Shown piece by piece: positions 11,143 to 21,578 of a DNA stretch of 64,000 nt. Every line of letters starts with the position of its first letter. Position 1 is the stretch's first letter. The DNA comes from Amyloporia xantha (lineage: Eukaryota > Basidiomycota > Agaricomycetes > Polyporales > Adustoporiaceae): the NCBI GenBank assembly GCA_036971615.1, contig JAYKKR010000005.1, positions 310,001 through 374,000 on the forward strand, written 5' to 3'. The position numbers and the translations under genes were made by a program. The notes under the pieces were generated by a model. That model worked only from the letters and a program-made list of their open reading frames with translations. It made no database searches and was not told the origin of the DNA.

Positions 11143-11830
11143 CAAATCTCGTTTTGGACGTGATTATGGCAGGCCTTGTACTTTCCCTCCATTGTCCTCG
11201 CATAAATCGGTTATCCGGACGAACGCAACGACGCACGGAAATGCCCGAATGCCGAGGCCTTCCACCATTTTACAGCAGGATAACTTCACCAATCTCGTCA
11301 AAGTAAAATTCAACTTGCTCGGCAAGTTCGGGGAAAAAGACCGTTCACTCTAGCTAACCCGGTACTCACCCTCAACCAAGGAGGGCGGGACATTACGTGC
11401 ATTCATACCTTCCTAGCGGCCAATTGATACTATTGGTGCACTTCGATGAGGCAAGCTTGGAATATGGACATGCTGGGCAAAATTCTGTGCCCATATTTGC
11501 ATGCTGTTCATTACTGCCCTTGAACACTCCCTGTCCGATAGATCACAGATATATCCAACCGAGAATTCTGATCTCCTCGTCATCCACCTGATTGCTGCGA
11601 TCCGACGTCCGCGTTCCAAGGGTCGTATCGCTCGATTCCGCATCTGCTCCTTCGTCCATTATGATCCCACATAGCCACATCAATGGCGTAGGACTCCATC
11701 TAGAGGAAAATATGTCGTGATTTGGGCCCACTTCGGCGTTTAGAATTCACCAAACGGTGGAGCGCCTTTTATAGAGCAAGAGGTACAAACGCGGGAATCT
11801 CAAATGCGGACTATCAACTACCGGTCAAAG
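11110..11830. repeat. duplicated intergenic block, first copy
   Basis: Collinear with 13660-14350: promoter motif, TTTACAGCAGGATAACTTCACC-like segment, TTACGTGCATTC, CGATGAGGCAA, GGATATATCC/AGATATATCC, TCGCTCGATTCCGCA, and AATATGTCGTGATTTGGGCC-like string. The similarity shows a segmental duplication rather than duplication of coding sequence alone. Confidence 0.75.
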
Positions 11831-12060
11831 GGGGTCTGCCAATATGGTATTATTGCTCCCTCCTCGGTCTTGTGGCGAGCGGGCGCATTTTCTTTCGACG
11901 ATCATTTTGCGGTTCGTCAACGCGTGATAGCCCAAATGCTATCGGACGGCATGTGATATCCATAAGCCAGCACACTTGTCGATGGCCCTGCACATAGATA
12001 TCGGCTTCACCAGTGTGTTGGGAAGTAGCTGTGAGTCAGGGCCGACGAGCACGACCGCAA

Positions 12061-13227
12061 TTACCGGCGCGCCGCTATCAGTCTGAGCAGGCGACAGCCT
12101 GCCCTCCTTTCCGCCAACCAATCTGGCTCAGCTTCACTCCCTACCTTCGCAGGCTTTTGCAGCCGGGGAACACCGGATTCGGATCCCAAAGTCAGTCTTG
12201 CATCCTCCGACGTGTAAGAGCCGTCTTTGGCTTTGTCTGCCTCGTTGATAGACGGCGTCGTGTCCGATGCCAAAACATCGGTATCCTGCGTATGCGGGAG
12301 TGGCGTCCGTACTGCCGTTGAGTCAGATGCACTAGTCGCACCTTCTGACGCTGTTGATGCGTCGCTCCCACTACGGCCACGACCAGTAGGCGGCAGTTCC
12401 GACGATGTAGCAGGAGCCGGCTGGGCAATCTGCTTCACTGTGGATTTAGTGATGTCGATCGGCCATACTTCGACGTGGACCTATAGGCGGGAGTATGCTC
12501 TTAGACTTATGTCATTGAACTACGAAGACATGACTCACCCTTGGCATCGACCTCTCCTTGTTGCCCAGAGTCTCGGAGGCCTGCCATGTTGTGACCTTGA
12601 GGTCCAACTCGACCTGAGGACTATCAGTCCAGATAGGGCGGAGCTTTGTGTCCCGGCGGACACTTTGCGTCTGCAGATTACAGTCAGTTCTCGTCATGAT
12701 ATCATTGAAGTGAAGAGATCTGACTCACTGCAGGTGGTTGTTGTGGCGCCGCCATCTTCTTTTGACTGCGTAGAGAGTCTGGAACCTTCCAATCCCCCTC
12801 AATGATTGTCGCAAAGCTTGCTCGAGGGAGTGTAGGCTTTGGTGCGGCGATGACGAGAGTTAATTGTGCACCATTTGCACATGGCTCGTTGTTTGGAGCA
12901 TTGTCAACGTCCAGGACCTGGACAATGTGAGTACTTACAGCATAATGGAGAAGCCGTTGGTTGTTGACTCACCGCATGACCATCGGCCGCCATTATGGTG
13001 TTTGTACTGCAGTCATACTCCCAGTCGTTGTCGAGAATAGCCGCGAAGCTTGTTCGCGGTAGTTGGGGCCTTGGGTGGACTATCTCCAGGGGTGTGACGG
13101 CCTCAGCCATACTGCCCTTCGCAGATGCCTTCACTGCGAGTACTGGTGGCCTTGCCAAAGGCTGGGCAAGGATACGGCACAGAAGCGAGAATGCAGTCTC
13201 GCCAGGAGCAAAGGGTAAAAAAGACAT
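12061..13227 (-). CDS. orphan family protein, array copy C
   Basis: The best preserved member: four exons, 13227-12973, 12917-12729, 12670-12539 and 12480-12061, all in phase 0, giving 331 aa. It has an N-terminal extension absent from A and B (MSFLPFAPGETAFSLLCRIL), shared with copy D. Exon 1 ends with LPRTSFAAILDNDWEYDCST and NTIMAADGHA. Exon 2 has the second module, LPRASFATIIEGDWKV. Exon 3 has KLRPIWTDSPQVELDL. Exon 4 has the Ser/Ala-rich stretch GSDASTASEGATSASDS and ends GCRLLRLIAARR before TAA. No signal peptide or transmembrane segment is evident; the N-terminal FAPGETAFSLLCRIL could form an amphipathic helix. Function unknown. The exon lengths being multiples of three would let exons be gained or lost without breaking the frame. 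Confidence 0.75.
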
Positions 13228-13344
13228 CAATACGAGGTGTGTATTCAGCAGCAGTAAGAATTTCCTGTTTGCTGATTATGCAAAAGCAACGTTGAATTGC
13301 GGTGGAAAGGGAAAGAGTTGGGCGTGGCAAAGCCACACCGGGGT

Positions 13345-13378
13345 TGTTTTATGTTCGGGCGCTTACGCGCCTGTGGCC
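13345..13378 (-). promoter_or_regulatory. conserved promoter motif of orphan array, copy C
   Basis: Minus-strand core GCGCCCGAACATAAAAC, about 120 bp before the copy C start; one base differs from copies A and B in the TATA-like part. Confidence 0.65.
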
Positions 13379-13659
13379 AACCCCGTGCAGCTGTGGCGTC
13401 TTGTTTTTCATCGTCCTCGAATGGGGACCCGCCGGGAAACTCCGTCTCAAGGACACTGGTCCTGACTGAATATCCAGGCCTTACGCTCAGTTGAGCACGC
13501 AGAGGAACGATCCCCGCTTTGTGCGATCTCTCAAAATAACTACCAGCTCGCTGAGCTTGTTCGAGGGGAAGGGAATTGTCGTCCCAGCATTTAGTCTCGC
13601 CGATAAAGATGGGGCGCTTTCATCCGCGCGAACCGTCTTCAATGTAATTCCAATCAATT

Positions 13660-13691
13660 GGTGTTATATGTTCAGGCATCTACGCGACTGG
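13660..13691 (-). promoter_or_regulatory. orphan copy of the array promoter motif
   Basis: Matches the family motif on the minus strand (GATGCCTGAACATATAAC), including the flank CAGTCGCGTA also present at copy B. The sequence it would drive is not a family gene: it runs into the upstream region of copy C. Probably left from a lost gene copy. Confidence 0.6.
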
Positions 13692-14350
13692 CAAGCCTCT
13701 TTGGATGCAGATCTTGGACTTTTCCGCGTTTTCCTCACGTGAATCGGCTATCCAGAAGAATGCACCGTAAAGAACTGACCGAATGCTGAGGTCTTCCAAT
13801 TTACAGCAGAACAACTTCACCGTTTTCTTCAAAACAAAATCCACCTTGTTCGGCTTGTTTGGGTGAAGAGACTGTCCTCACTGACGGAGGGCAGGCGGTT
13901 ACGTGCATTCTTGGCGGTCAACCAATATCGTTGGGAACGCTTCGATGAGGCAACCCTGGAATATGTAAATGCAGGGCAAAAGTCTGACCTTATATTTCCA
14001 CGACGTTCAGCGCCATCCATATGCACTTCCCGTGCAATAGGTCATGGATATATCCGAGACCAACTTTCTGATATCTTCAAGGTTCATCATCGACTTGATT
14101 ACCGCGGTCTGAATGCACGTTCGCATTCAAAGGATCATATCGCTCGATTCCGCACTCGCCCTTTCATCTGTTGTATTTCCACAATTCATGACGGACGACT
14201 CCATGTCCGGAGTGTCGACTAGCTTCACTGGACGAAAATATGTCATGATTTGGGCCTACGTCGTCACTCAGAGTTCACCGGACGATGGATCATCTTTTAC
14301 AGAGGCAAGAAGTACAATCATGGGGATCTCAAACACAGACTATCAACTAC
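13660..14350. repeat. duplicated intergenic block, second copy
   Basis: Partner of 11110-11830, collinear over the whole length with moderate divergence. It begins with the orphan promoter motif and ends at the plus-strand box near 14300-14350. Confidence 0.75.
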
Positions 14351-14475
14351 CAAATACAGATAGTACTGTGAACTCCCCAGGTCTCGTGGCGAGCTCACTC
14401 ATTTTTCTTCGAGAGGCATTTAACGTCGTCGTCAATGCGTGATAGCCTGCATGCCCTAACAGCGAGCAATGACCT

Positions 14476-15617
14476 TTAGCCAGCACACCCGTCAAAGCCC
14501 CTGCACGTAGATATCGGCTTTGCCAGCTTATTGAGAAGTAGCTGTGAGCCACAGTCGACGAGCGACGACCGCACAATCACTGGCGCGCTGCTATAATTCT
14601 GAGCAGCCGACAGCCTGCCCTCCTTTCTGCCAACCAATCCGGCAGAGCTTCGCTCTCTACCTTTGCAGGCATTTGCAACCCGGCGACCACCGATCTCCTG
14701 CGTATTCAGGAGTGGCGTCCGTATCGCCGTCGAGTCGGTCGCACTGCTAGCACCTTCTGATGCTGCTGATGCGTCGCTCCCGCTCCGGCCACGCCCAGCA
14801 TTTAGTGCCGATGAAGTAATAGTAGCCGGTTGAGCGACTTCCTCGACCGTGGATGTGGTCATGTCCATCCGCGACATTCCGACATGGGCCTGTTGGCGGG
14901 GTATATTCTTAGGTTCTTGCCATTGAGATATGAAGACTAGACTTACCCCTGGCAGTGGCAGTGCTGCATTGTCCTCGATGCTCAGTGCCTCTAGGGCCTC
15001 CCATGTGATGGTCTTGAGGTCCGGACAGTCCACTAACACCGGGCTGAGAATTGTGTCCCTTGGGACAACTTGAGTCTGCATGATCATGGTAAGCTCTCAG
15101 AATGATGTCGTCGTGGAGAGGCTCGACTCACGACAGTTAGTTGTGGCGCCACAACTTTCTCCGGTACATGAAACGACTCCGGCGTCTCATAGCTGCCGTC
15201 GATGATGCCCTCGAAACTCGTCCTTGGGAGCATGGGCCTCGGCATTGCGATCGGGAGAGGCGATGGTGCAGATGTGGCGCATGGTCCGACGGTGTCCGCG
15301 GTCTGTAACGATAATGTGAGTACTTACATTATAACGGGGAAGCCTTTGATTGTTGAACTCACCATGCAATAATTGGCCTCCGTAATAATGTTTGTACTCA
15401 GGTTGTACTGCCACTCCCCATCAAGGATGGCCGCGAAACTGGTCCGTGGCAGTTGGGGCTTGGGATGCCATATCTCCGGAGGCTGGACTGCCTCAACCTT
15501 GTCAAAGCCCATGCACATTTTTGGTGCGAGCGCTGGCAGTCGTGCGGAAGGAGGCGCCATGATGCGGCACAGGAGCGTCCACGCGGTTTCACCAGGAGCG
15601 AATGTGGAAAAGGACAT
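14476..15617 (-). CDS. orphan family protein, array copy D, internally deleted C-terminal exon
   Basis: Exons 15617-15363, 15302-15132, 15075-14947 and 14889-14476, all phase 0, giving 322 aa. The N-terminus MSFSTFAPGETAWTLLCRIM pairs it with copy C. Modules: LPRTSFAAILDGEWQYNLST in exon 1, MLPRTSFEGIIDGSYE in exon 2, DTILSPVLVDCPDLKTITW in exon 3, then GRGRSGSDASAASEGASS in exon 4. Compared with copy C, exon 4 has lost roughly 100 nt after the ACGCAGGA string, and the frame then changes. The family tail (GCRLLR..AAR) is still in the DNA but out of frame, and the frame in use continues about 35 residues further to 14476. So copy D should make a protein with a different C-terminus. Confidence 0.68.
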
Positions 15618-15751
15618 GATACAAGGTGTGGTAGTAGTGATGAATGTTCGTATACTTTGTAACTGATTCTGCACAAGCAGTGTTGAATTGTGATGTTGAA
15701 CCGTGGTGGGAAGGACGAGGTTCAGTGTGGAGGTCCAAGCCGCACCACCGC

Positions 15752-15784
15752 CATTTTATGTTCGGGCGCCTATGTGTTTGCGGC
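15752..15784 (-). promoter_or_regulatory. conserved promoter motif of orphan array, copy D
   Basis: Minus-strand core GGCGCCCGAACATAAAAT, about 140 bp before the copy D start; closest to the copy C version. Confidence 0.63.
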
Positions 15785-17079
15785 CGACCCCGTGCAACTG
15801 TGGCGTCCGGTAACCGCATCTCATGTATACAGGTCTTGACCAAATACCAAGGCTTCGTGCCCGTGGAACATAGGTGATCCCCGTAGACCACGGGAGAATC
15901 CGTCAAAATTGATATTAGCTTGCCCAGCTCGTTCAGGATTGTTGCGCCTCTTTGACGCCGCATGTAGTCTCACCAGTGGAGATCAGGTGCTTTCATTCTC
16001 TCTATCCTAAACGTAATTTATTTCATCTGCGTACCCCGTTGTAACGACTCAAACATATGCGGGAGGCTGGGAATATGGCTGTGGATATATACATTTGTAT
16101 CCACGCGTCTCCATTCATCAGGACTCCCTGTGTGATAGATCCTACGTGTATCCGACACAAATTGTGCTCATTGGTCATCTGCCTCGGATTCATAGCCAGT
16201 CCGCCTTCGGATGGTCATCGTGTCTGATTCTACTTTACTTAGACGGTACACAGATGTGCTCGGTCTTGTTCACTTCGTCTCAACAGGGCTGCAACAATGA
16301 TGGTGGGCTCGTCTTACTTTGGTGAAGTTCCCGATACGCATGTATCGCAGCTACCTCCGATACCACCAGCTGAAGGCCTTGTGTTAGCGCTATTGTGATC
16401 AACGAGCTTGTTGCAGCTGTGTTAACGTGTTCAGCGGCGGACCTTTGGTTTCCTTCACCTTCAAGACAGGACCGTAGTCCGTACGGTCAAGTCTCGGTAC
16501 GGTTGGCATTTATGGTGGGACCTTGTCACGAGACAGAGTCTACATTATACGACGGTCAATGCAATTTGATATAGGGCCTCAATAGAACAGATCGCACTGC
16601 AGAAAGTCAGTTATGTAAGGATTACGCCGATTGTCTAATACTCAATTCCTGGATGACTCGTAGATACTCAGCACCATTACCATACAGCATCGACTCGGAC
16701 AGGAATTTCGAGAATCAAATATAGTGATATGTAGTAGACTCCGCAGATCGGCCAGTAAAGGTCATTCGCTGAGGTAGTAGCGAGAGAAACAACTAAATTT
16801 GCAGGAAGTCACTTGGGAATGTGAGCAACAAGGTATACGACCGTAAACTGGCTTGATACGTGGAAGATAATTCCATTGTAGTACTATAGATGAATCATGA
16901 TGTGTCGAGCGAGCTCATCCAAAGATCCCAAATTGATTGGCAGGGTGGACACTGGACAGGATTCCAAGTTTTCACTCGTGACTTTCTTGGAATAACGGGG
17001 TGAATTTACATTCTGCGAAGGGAATGCAGCTTGGAGAGAACGAACGAGAATATTTAAGGCGGACCGTCCGAAGGTCGAT

Positions 17080-17690
17080 CGATCGAGCGATTGTGGCTCA
17101 TCTGGAGCGCTCGCGCGACTGTCATCTCTACGCCTCTCGTCAACGTCAACGTTTAACCACTTGACACTTACATGAGGAACTGAGTCAAACTAGAGCCAAA
17201 CCAGGGTACTGAACGTGATTTGACAATCGAACTCAAGTACCGTAATCTCAATGCTGGCAAATATACCGGATGATTCACTTGACTTGGCATACTGTTGGTA
17301 ACCAGACATTTGGTGTGTGCTTACCATCTGGATGGAGCGAATCATTCGAAAGTATGATCACTGACATTGTCTTTGATAGACTTGCATAAAATGTACAAAT
17401 GCAAGAGTCTCAAATGAAGAGCATCAATTGCCGACCCTCTCTCTCTTTCAAGTTCTTATCCTCTCACCTCATCCCAGGCGAGTGACCGAGAATACGTGTA
17501 TACGGCTGTTCTGTTTGCCTCCAAGGACTTGTATTGAACTCGCTGCTCCTCTTCCGACGTTGGTAGAACACCATCGATTAACGCTGCCACCCGATTGTTT
17601 GGCGGCTTGCGATGTTTGTCCGCTAGTGCCAGCAATTATCTGCCCATTCCCTCCGGAATCCATGCTCGACTCGCAACAGTGTCAGCGAGC
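17080..17690. repeat. duplicated 3' flank block, E version
   Basis: Partner of 9060-9740; see the shared strings noted there. Its minus strand at about 17460-17660 carries the longer open version of the coding-like relic (VAALIDGVLPTSEEEQRVQY). Confidence 0.7.
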
Positions 17691-17715
17691 GCGATACAAC
17701 AACTGCCGATCTCAA

Positions 17716-18860
17716 TCAGTGGCGCGCTGATGTCAGCCGGAGCATCCGGCACCCTGTCCTTCTCACTGCCAACAGACTCGCCTCTGGTATACTCGCCCCT
17801 TTGAGTCGGAACAGACGGGGGACGTTGGATCCTGTGCCCAGCTTCGAGTTGTTTCGCGTAACGTGGTTGGGCTGCTCAACTTTGGCAGCTTCAGCGGAGA
17901 TGGAGGGCTTCCCAATGTCTGACACTGGGTCAGGTGAGACTGGCGGGGGCGTCGTCACTGCTGTGGAATAAGATGCGCTACTCGCGTCTTCTGACGCGGT
18001 CGACGCCTCGCTCTCCGCCCTCCTCCGTCCAGGAGCTCCTGTGCTGATTCCCCAACGGCAGTCGTCTGGACAGCATGCTTGATGGCGCCATTGGTACTGC
18101 ACGTCGTCCGTGCGCCTTGCACTTCGGTTGGGTTATCTTCGGGCCCAACCGTCGGTCCGTCAACCCAGATGGGGTTGAGGAGGGTTCCCAGGCTGGCGTC
18201 CTGGACCTGTCAGTGCGGCGATCAGAACCATATTGCTGTAGTACGGAAGTTGAACGTACCGTAGGTGGTTGTGATGCTGCAACCTTCTCAGGAGGGCATG
18301 ACTCTGGGGCCTCCCATGCACTGGTCTCGAGACCCAGCCCCACCCTCGCGCTGTCCGCCCATATTGGGTTCAAGATTGTGTCGCAACAGACATCCTGCGA
18401 CTGCAGAAAAACATTCAGCTCTCCGGATGTCGTCTCGCGTTACAGAATCTCAGTTCACCATGGACAGCCGTGGCACCCAAGCCTCTTCTTGCACACATAA
18501 CGATGCTGGCTCCTGGTCACTGACCTCAAAGTTCTCTGATAGCACGTGCGCCGCTACTTGAAGCGGCAGAGCCCAAGGCGTGTCTGCGGCGGGCGGCTCA
18601 GGGCGGGCGGCAACGTTGGGGACCTGTAGAGATGAGGTGAGTACTTGCACGTTAATGGGACGTCTTTGGTTATTGGGCTCACCGTATAATCATTGGCCGC
18701 CGTTACTGCGTGCCTTAGAAACCTAGTCCCATTCTCCGTCGAGGATGGGTGCGAAGCTTGTCCGCGGCAGTTTTGGCCTGGGATGGGCCATCTCCATAGG
18801 CCTGAAGGGCCACTTCGAGTCACAGGTGGTAGGAATGGTCAAGAAAAATTCGAACGTCAT
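17716..18860 (-). pseudogene. orphan family gene, array copy E, broken in exon 1
   Basis: Closest to copy B. It starts at 18860 (MTFEFFLTIPTTCDSKWPF) and reaches LPRTSFAPILDGEWD, then hits an in-frame TAG. The following segment is 2 nt shorter than in copy B and contains further stops before the first splice site. The later exons are still recognisable: 18623-18459 (WALPLQVAAHVLSENFEV), 18394-18260 (CDTILNPIWADSARVGLGL) and a last exon from 18206 (LGTLLNPIWVDGPTVG). As in copy B, the Ser-rich region and tail (SEASTASEDASSASYS to CRMLRLTSARH, stop at 17716) lie in a different frame from the start of that exon. Most likely a pseudogene, though downstream exons could still be transcribed. Confidence 0.72.
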
Positions 18861-19038
18861 GTTTGGGCTTGTGAAGGATGCTCTTGATGGATGATTTCAA
18901 TTGGAGATGCGTAGACAAGGTGTGTGTAATAGCGAATGCAAGATTGCTCGTTTACTCATTATGCGCAAGGTGCAAGTCGAGTGGCGAGTGGTTGTAAAAG
19001 AACAAGTGAGGTTGGGCATGTCCAGGATACGCCGGTGG

Positions 19039-19064
19039 TGTTATATATCCAGGCGTCTGTGGCC
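19039..19064 (-). promoter_or_regulatory. degenerate promoter motif of orphan array, copy E
   Basis: Minus-strand AGACGCCTGGATATATAAC, about 180 bp before copy E. The TATA-like part is kept but the GCGCCCGAAC part has drifted, in keeping with a decaying gene. Confidence 0.55.
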
Positions 19065-19291
19065 AACCTCGGCTTCGACACAATCGTTGCGGGGCTTGTA
19101 TTGTTCCCCATTGTCCTCGCATGAAGGCTTAGCCCTAAGAGCCCACCGCGATGGTGCACGGAGTCGACCGAACACAGGGGCTTTCCGTCTAGTTCAATGT
19201 ATAGAGGATAACATCCTTTCGAATCAAAATCCCAGGCTGCTCAGTTTACTCGGGAGAGGAGACTGTCTATCTTGTTAAATTGCTATATTCT

Positions 19292-19370
19292 CTCTCGCTC
19301 AATTGCATTATTCCCTCTTGCCCAACTGCATTATTCCCTTTCGCTCAATTGCATTATTCCCTCTCGCCGA
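19292..19370. repeat. 23-bp minisatellite, about 3.4 units
   Basis: Three 23-bp units of the type CTCTCGCTCAATTGCATTATT plus CC at 19292-19314, 19315-19337 and 19338-19360, with a few substitutions, followed by a partial unit. Confidence 0.85.
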
Positions 19371-20876
19371 CCTTGCATGTACCCGACGCAAAATGTGCTC
19401 ATCTCCTATTATTGCTTTACCCCTCATCCAAGCGCGTTTGCATTCAGATGGCCGTGTCACCCGCGCGCTTTGATTGCTTAGACGAGCGGCGTGTATCCAG
19501 GATTTCGTCTGTTCAATCCCCATAATGCTCTACCTATGGTAGGAGTTCAATTTTCTTCAGAAAAGCTAGTTAACGCAGCCGCCAGGTTGTTTCCCCTGAC
19601 GATCTACAGTACTTCCTCGTGACGTACGGATAACCAGTTCTACGTTTTTGGAGATGCACACAAGCTCGTCGATCACCTGCTAAATTGTGTGGTACAGGTC
19701 GTTCACCATGGCTCGGTCGCTATATGGCTAGCAGTAGCAGTAGCAACGGCCCTCGATGACGGCGTTAGCGGCGATCTGACGAACGACCCCAAGAATCAGC
19801 GTCTCACCGCGAGCGGATACTCCTAAAAAATCATTCAGTGTACGCCGTTCACTGCTAAATACAGTAATTCGCGCCTCGCACATCATTCAGTATTTACTGA
19901 ACTGACTTATTCAGAGTAGGAAGCACAATCGCGGGAGCCTTAAATGCAGACCAAGAGTTACGACGTAAATTGCAAAGTTGCCACCAGCTGCAGCTCCCTC
20001 CTTCTCTTATCCCGCATCTCCCCTGCTGTGTCGAATTGGAGCGGTAGACAGTACCCGTTACACAAGAACAACACTGACCTCAGCACAAATGACCTTCGGA
20101 AGGGAATGCACGTGAATGGGAAGACAATTTTATCATGAACAAATGATTCCCGTTGCTGGTGTAACTCGGGCCTGAATGGTGTACTCTTGTATCAGCTATG
20201 GCAAGTCAAGGCGCACAGACAACAGATGCGATGGCGGCGACGTCGCTGCGAGACAAGTCCATGAGTTGACGCGACCAAATATTGATCCTTCTCCGGAGAG
20301 ATATGTGATATCTATTCTGCAGTGTTAGAGCTGGGATGTAAGAGGGTTCCTAGAGTTCGGCGCTGCAGGATTAGACTGTTTCGTTGTGGTTGGAGCTCTT
20401 CTGGATAAGTGAGAAGACAACTACGCGTGAGCGAGCCTATGTTGACCTATGTAAATGGAGAAATAGAGATAAGAAAAAGGTGGCGACAGCACAAACGAGT
20501 CGGTCAAACATGGCGACAGAAGGAAAGCCCTCATACAAAGCTTTCCTGCTCAGAACGAAGGCGGAGAGATCGAGGAGCGATTTTTGCCATTCTGCCTCGT
20601 AGTACATGAACAGCTCTTGGCACTGCTGTCGACTTTCCAAAGTCCGGCGTCCATGCTTGCGGTGACCAAAGTTCACTATATCATCAACGTCGTAATCGAA
20701 AGTCGTAAGTTGGGTATACGGGTTTATGGACGTATCGCTACATTCAAATCATGGGGGTCGTTAATTCAGAGATACAAAGCAATTCGAAGGCCAATGCACA
20801 GCTCAATATCCAATAAGTGGAAACATATGGTGAAGCGCCAAAGCGGTGCCCACAGTCTAGGATTCAGGAGCGGGAT

Positions 20877-21578
20877 CTATGTAGACTTCGTCACCGTAAC
20901 CTCGACACCGTGCTTCAGCGCGCGGCTGTATGCACAGAACTGTGTGCCGACTATCAGTGACCCGCTGCAGGAAGGAAGACAACGAAACGGACCTCGTGCG
21001 CTGCAGAAATAATCTCGTCGTCTTCGCAGCCCTCGACAGTGAGGTCGACGCGCAGGGCGAAACCCTCCACGTTAGGATCTGAAGGGTGCCCAAGGAAGAC
21101 TGCCGTGTGGACCTTTGCGTTCTCAACGAGATGCTTCTTGTTCGCACGGGCGGCCATGAGCTGTAACGAGCCAAGGAAACAAGCTAGACCCGTAATGTCA
21201 GCAATACATTATCTGATGCTGCTACAAAGATGGACGTACATGCATAGCCCATGCCAAACAGCTGCTCAGGATTCTGGCCATCGCCCTTACCACCAGTCGC
21301 CTTAGGCATAGACATCTTGAGTTCTAATGGCGCATTGCCGTTTGACTTGACGATACCGTTGCGCCCGGCGCCTTCCGCCGTCGCCTTAGCGAAGTACTGG
21401 CAAAACAGTAAGGCCGGCGACTCGACTGCGCAGAAGGGGAGAAACATACGACGTGATCTTTCAAGGTAATGAAGCTTCGACCATGCGGGGTATTTGGGTT
21501 GTGTGCATGACGGGCGGCGGTGCCAGCCATAACGCGACCGGTCAGAGGACGAAGAACGGCTTGAGTTGGGTGTATCAT
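20877..21578 (-). CDS. OsmC/Ohr family organic hydroperoxide resistance protein, copy 1
   Basis: Thiol peroxidase of the OsmC/Ohr family, expected to reduce organic hydroperoxides with a cysteine pair. Exons 21578-21450, 21396-21240, 21183-20993 and 20939-20877 fit in phase (1 nt carried over at the second intron), giving 179 aa. The family motif GGKGDGQNPEQLFGMGYASC supplies the peroxidatic cysteine, and the second cysteine is in FCAYSRALKHG near the C-terminus. The first 40 residues are basic and hydroxylated (HPTQAVLRPLTGRVMAGTAA) without acidic residues, which suggests mitochondrial import. A paralogue with the same intron positions lies just upstream on the same strand. Substrate and location are inferred. 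Confidence 0.9.

Larger units (their letters stand above)
10920..12060. other. intergenic between orphan copies B and C
   Basis: Contains the copy B promoter motif (11110-11142), a block (11110-11830) repeated at 13660-14350, and the plus-strand box at about 11770-11825. No gene supported. Confidence 0.6.
13228..14475. other. intergenic between orphan copies C and D, with a ghost promoter
   Basis: Holds the copy C promoter motif (13345-13378), then a second family promoter motif (13660-13691) with no gene behind it, followed by the second copy of the block seen at 11110-11830. No gene supported. Confidence 0.6.
15618..17715. other. intergenic between orphan copies D and E
   Basis: About 2.1 kb. 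Contains the copy D promoter motif (15752-15784). The part at 16080-16260 resembles 19360-19500, and 17080-17690 is the 3' flank block shared with copy B. No intact gene supported. Confidence 0.55.
18861..20876. other. intergenic between orphan copy E and the Ohr genes
   Basis: About 2 kb without a supported gene. Contains the copy E promoter motif (19039-19064), a 23-bp minisatellite (19292-19370), and at about 19922-19965 a fifth copy of the plus-strand box that elsewhere sits 3' of a family gene; here no family gene follows. The rest is featureless to my reading. Confidence 0.5.
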
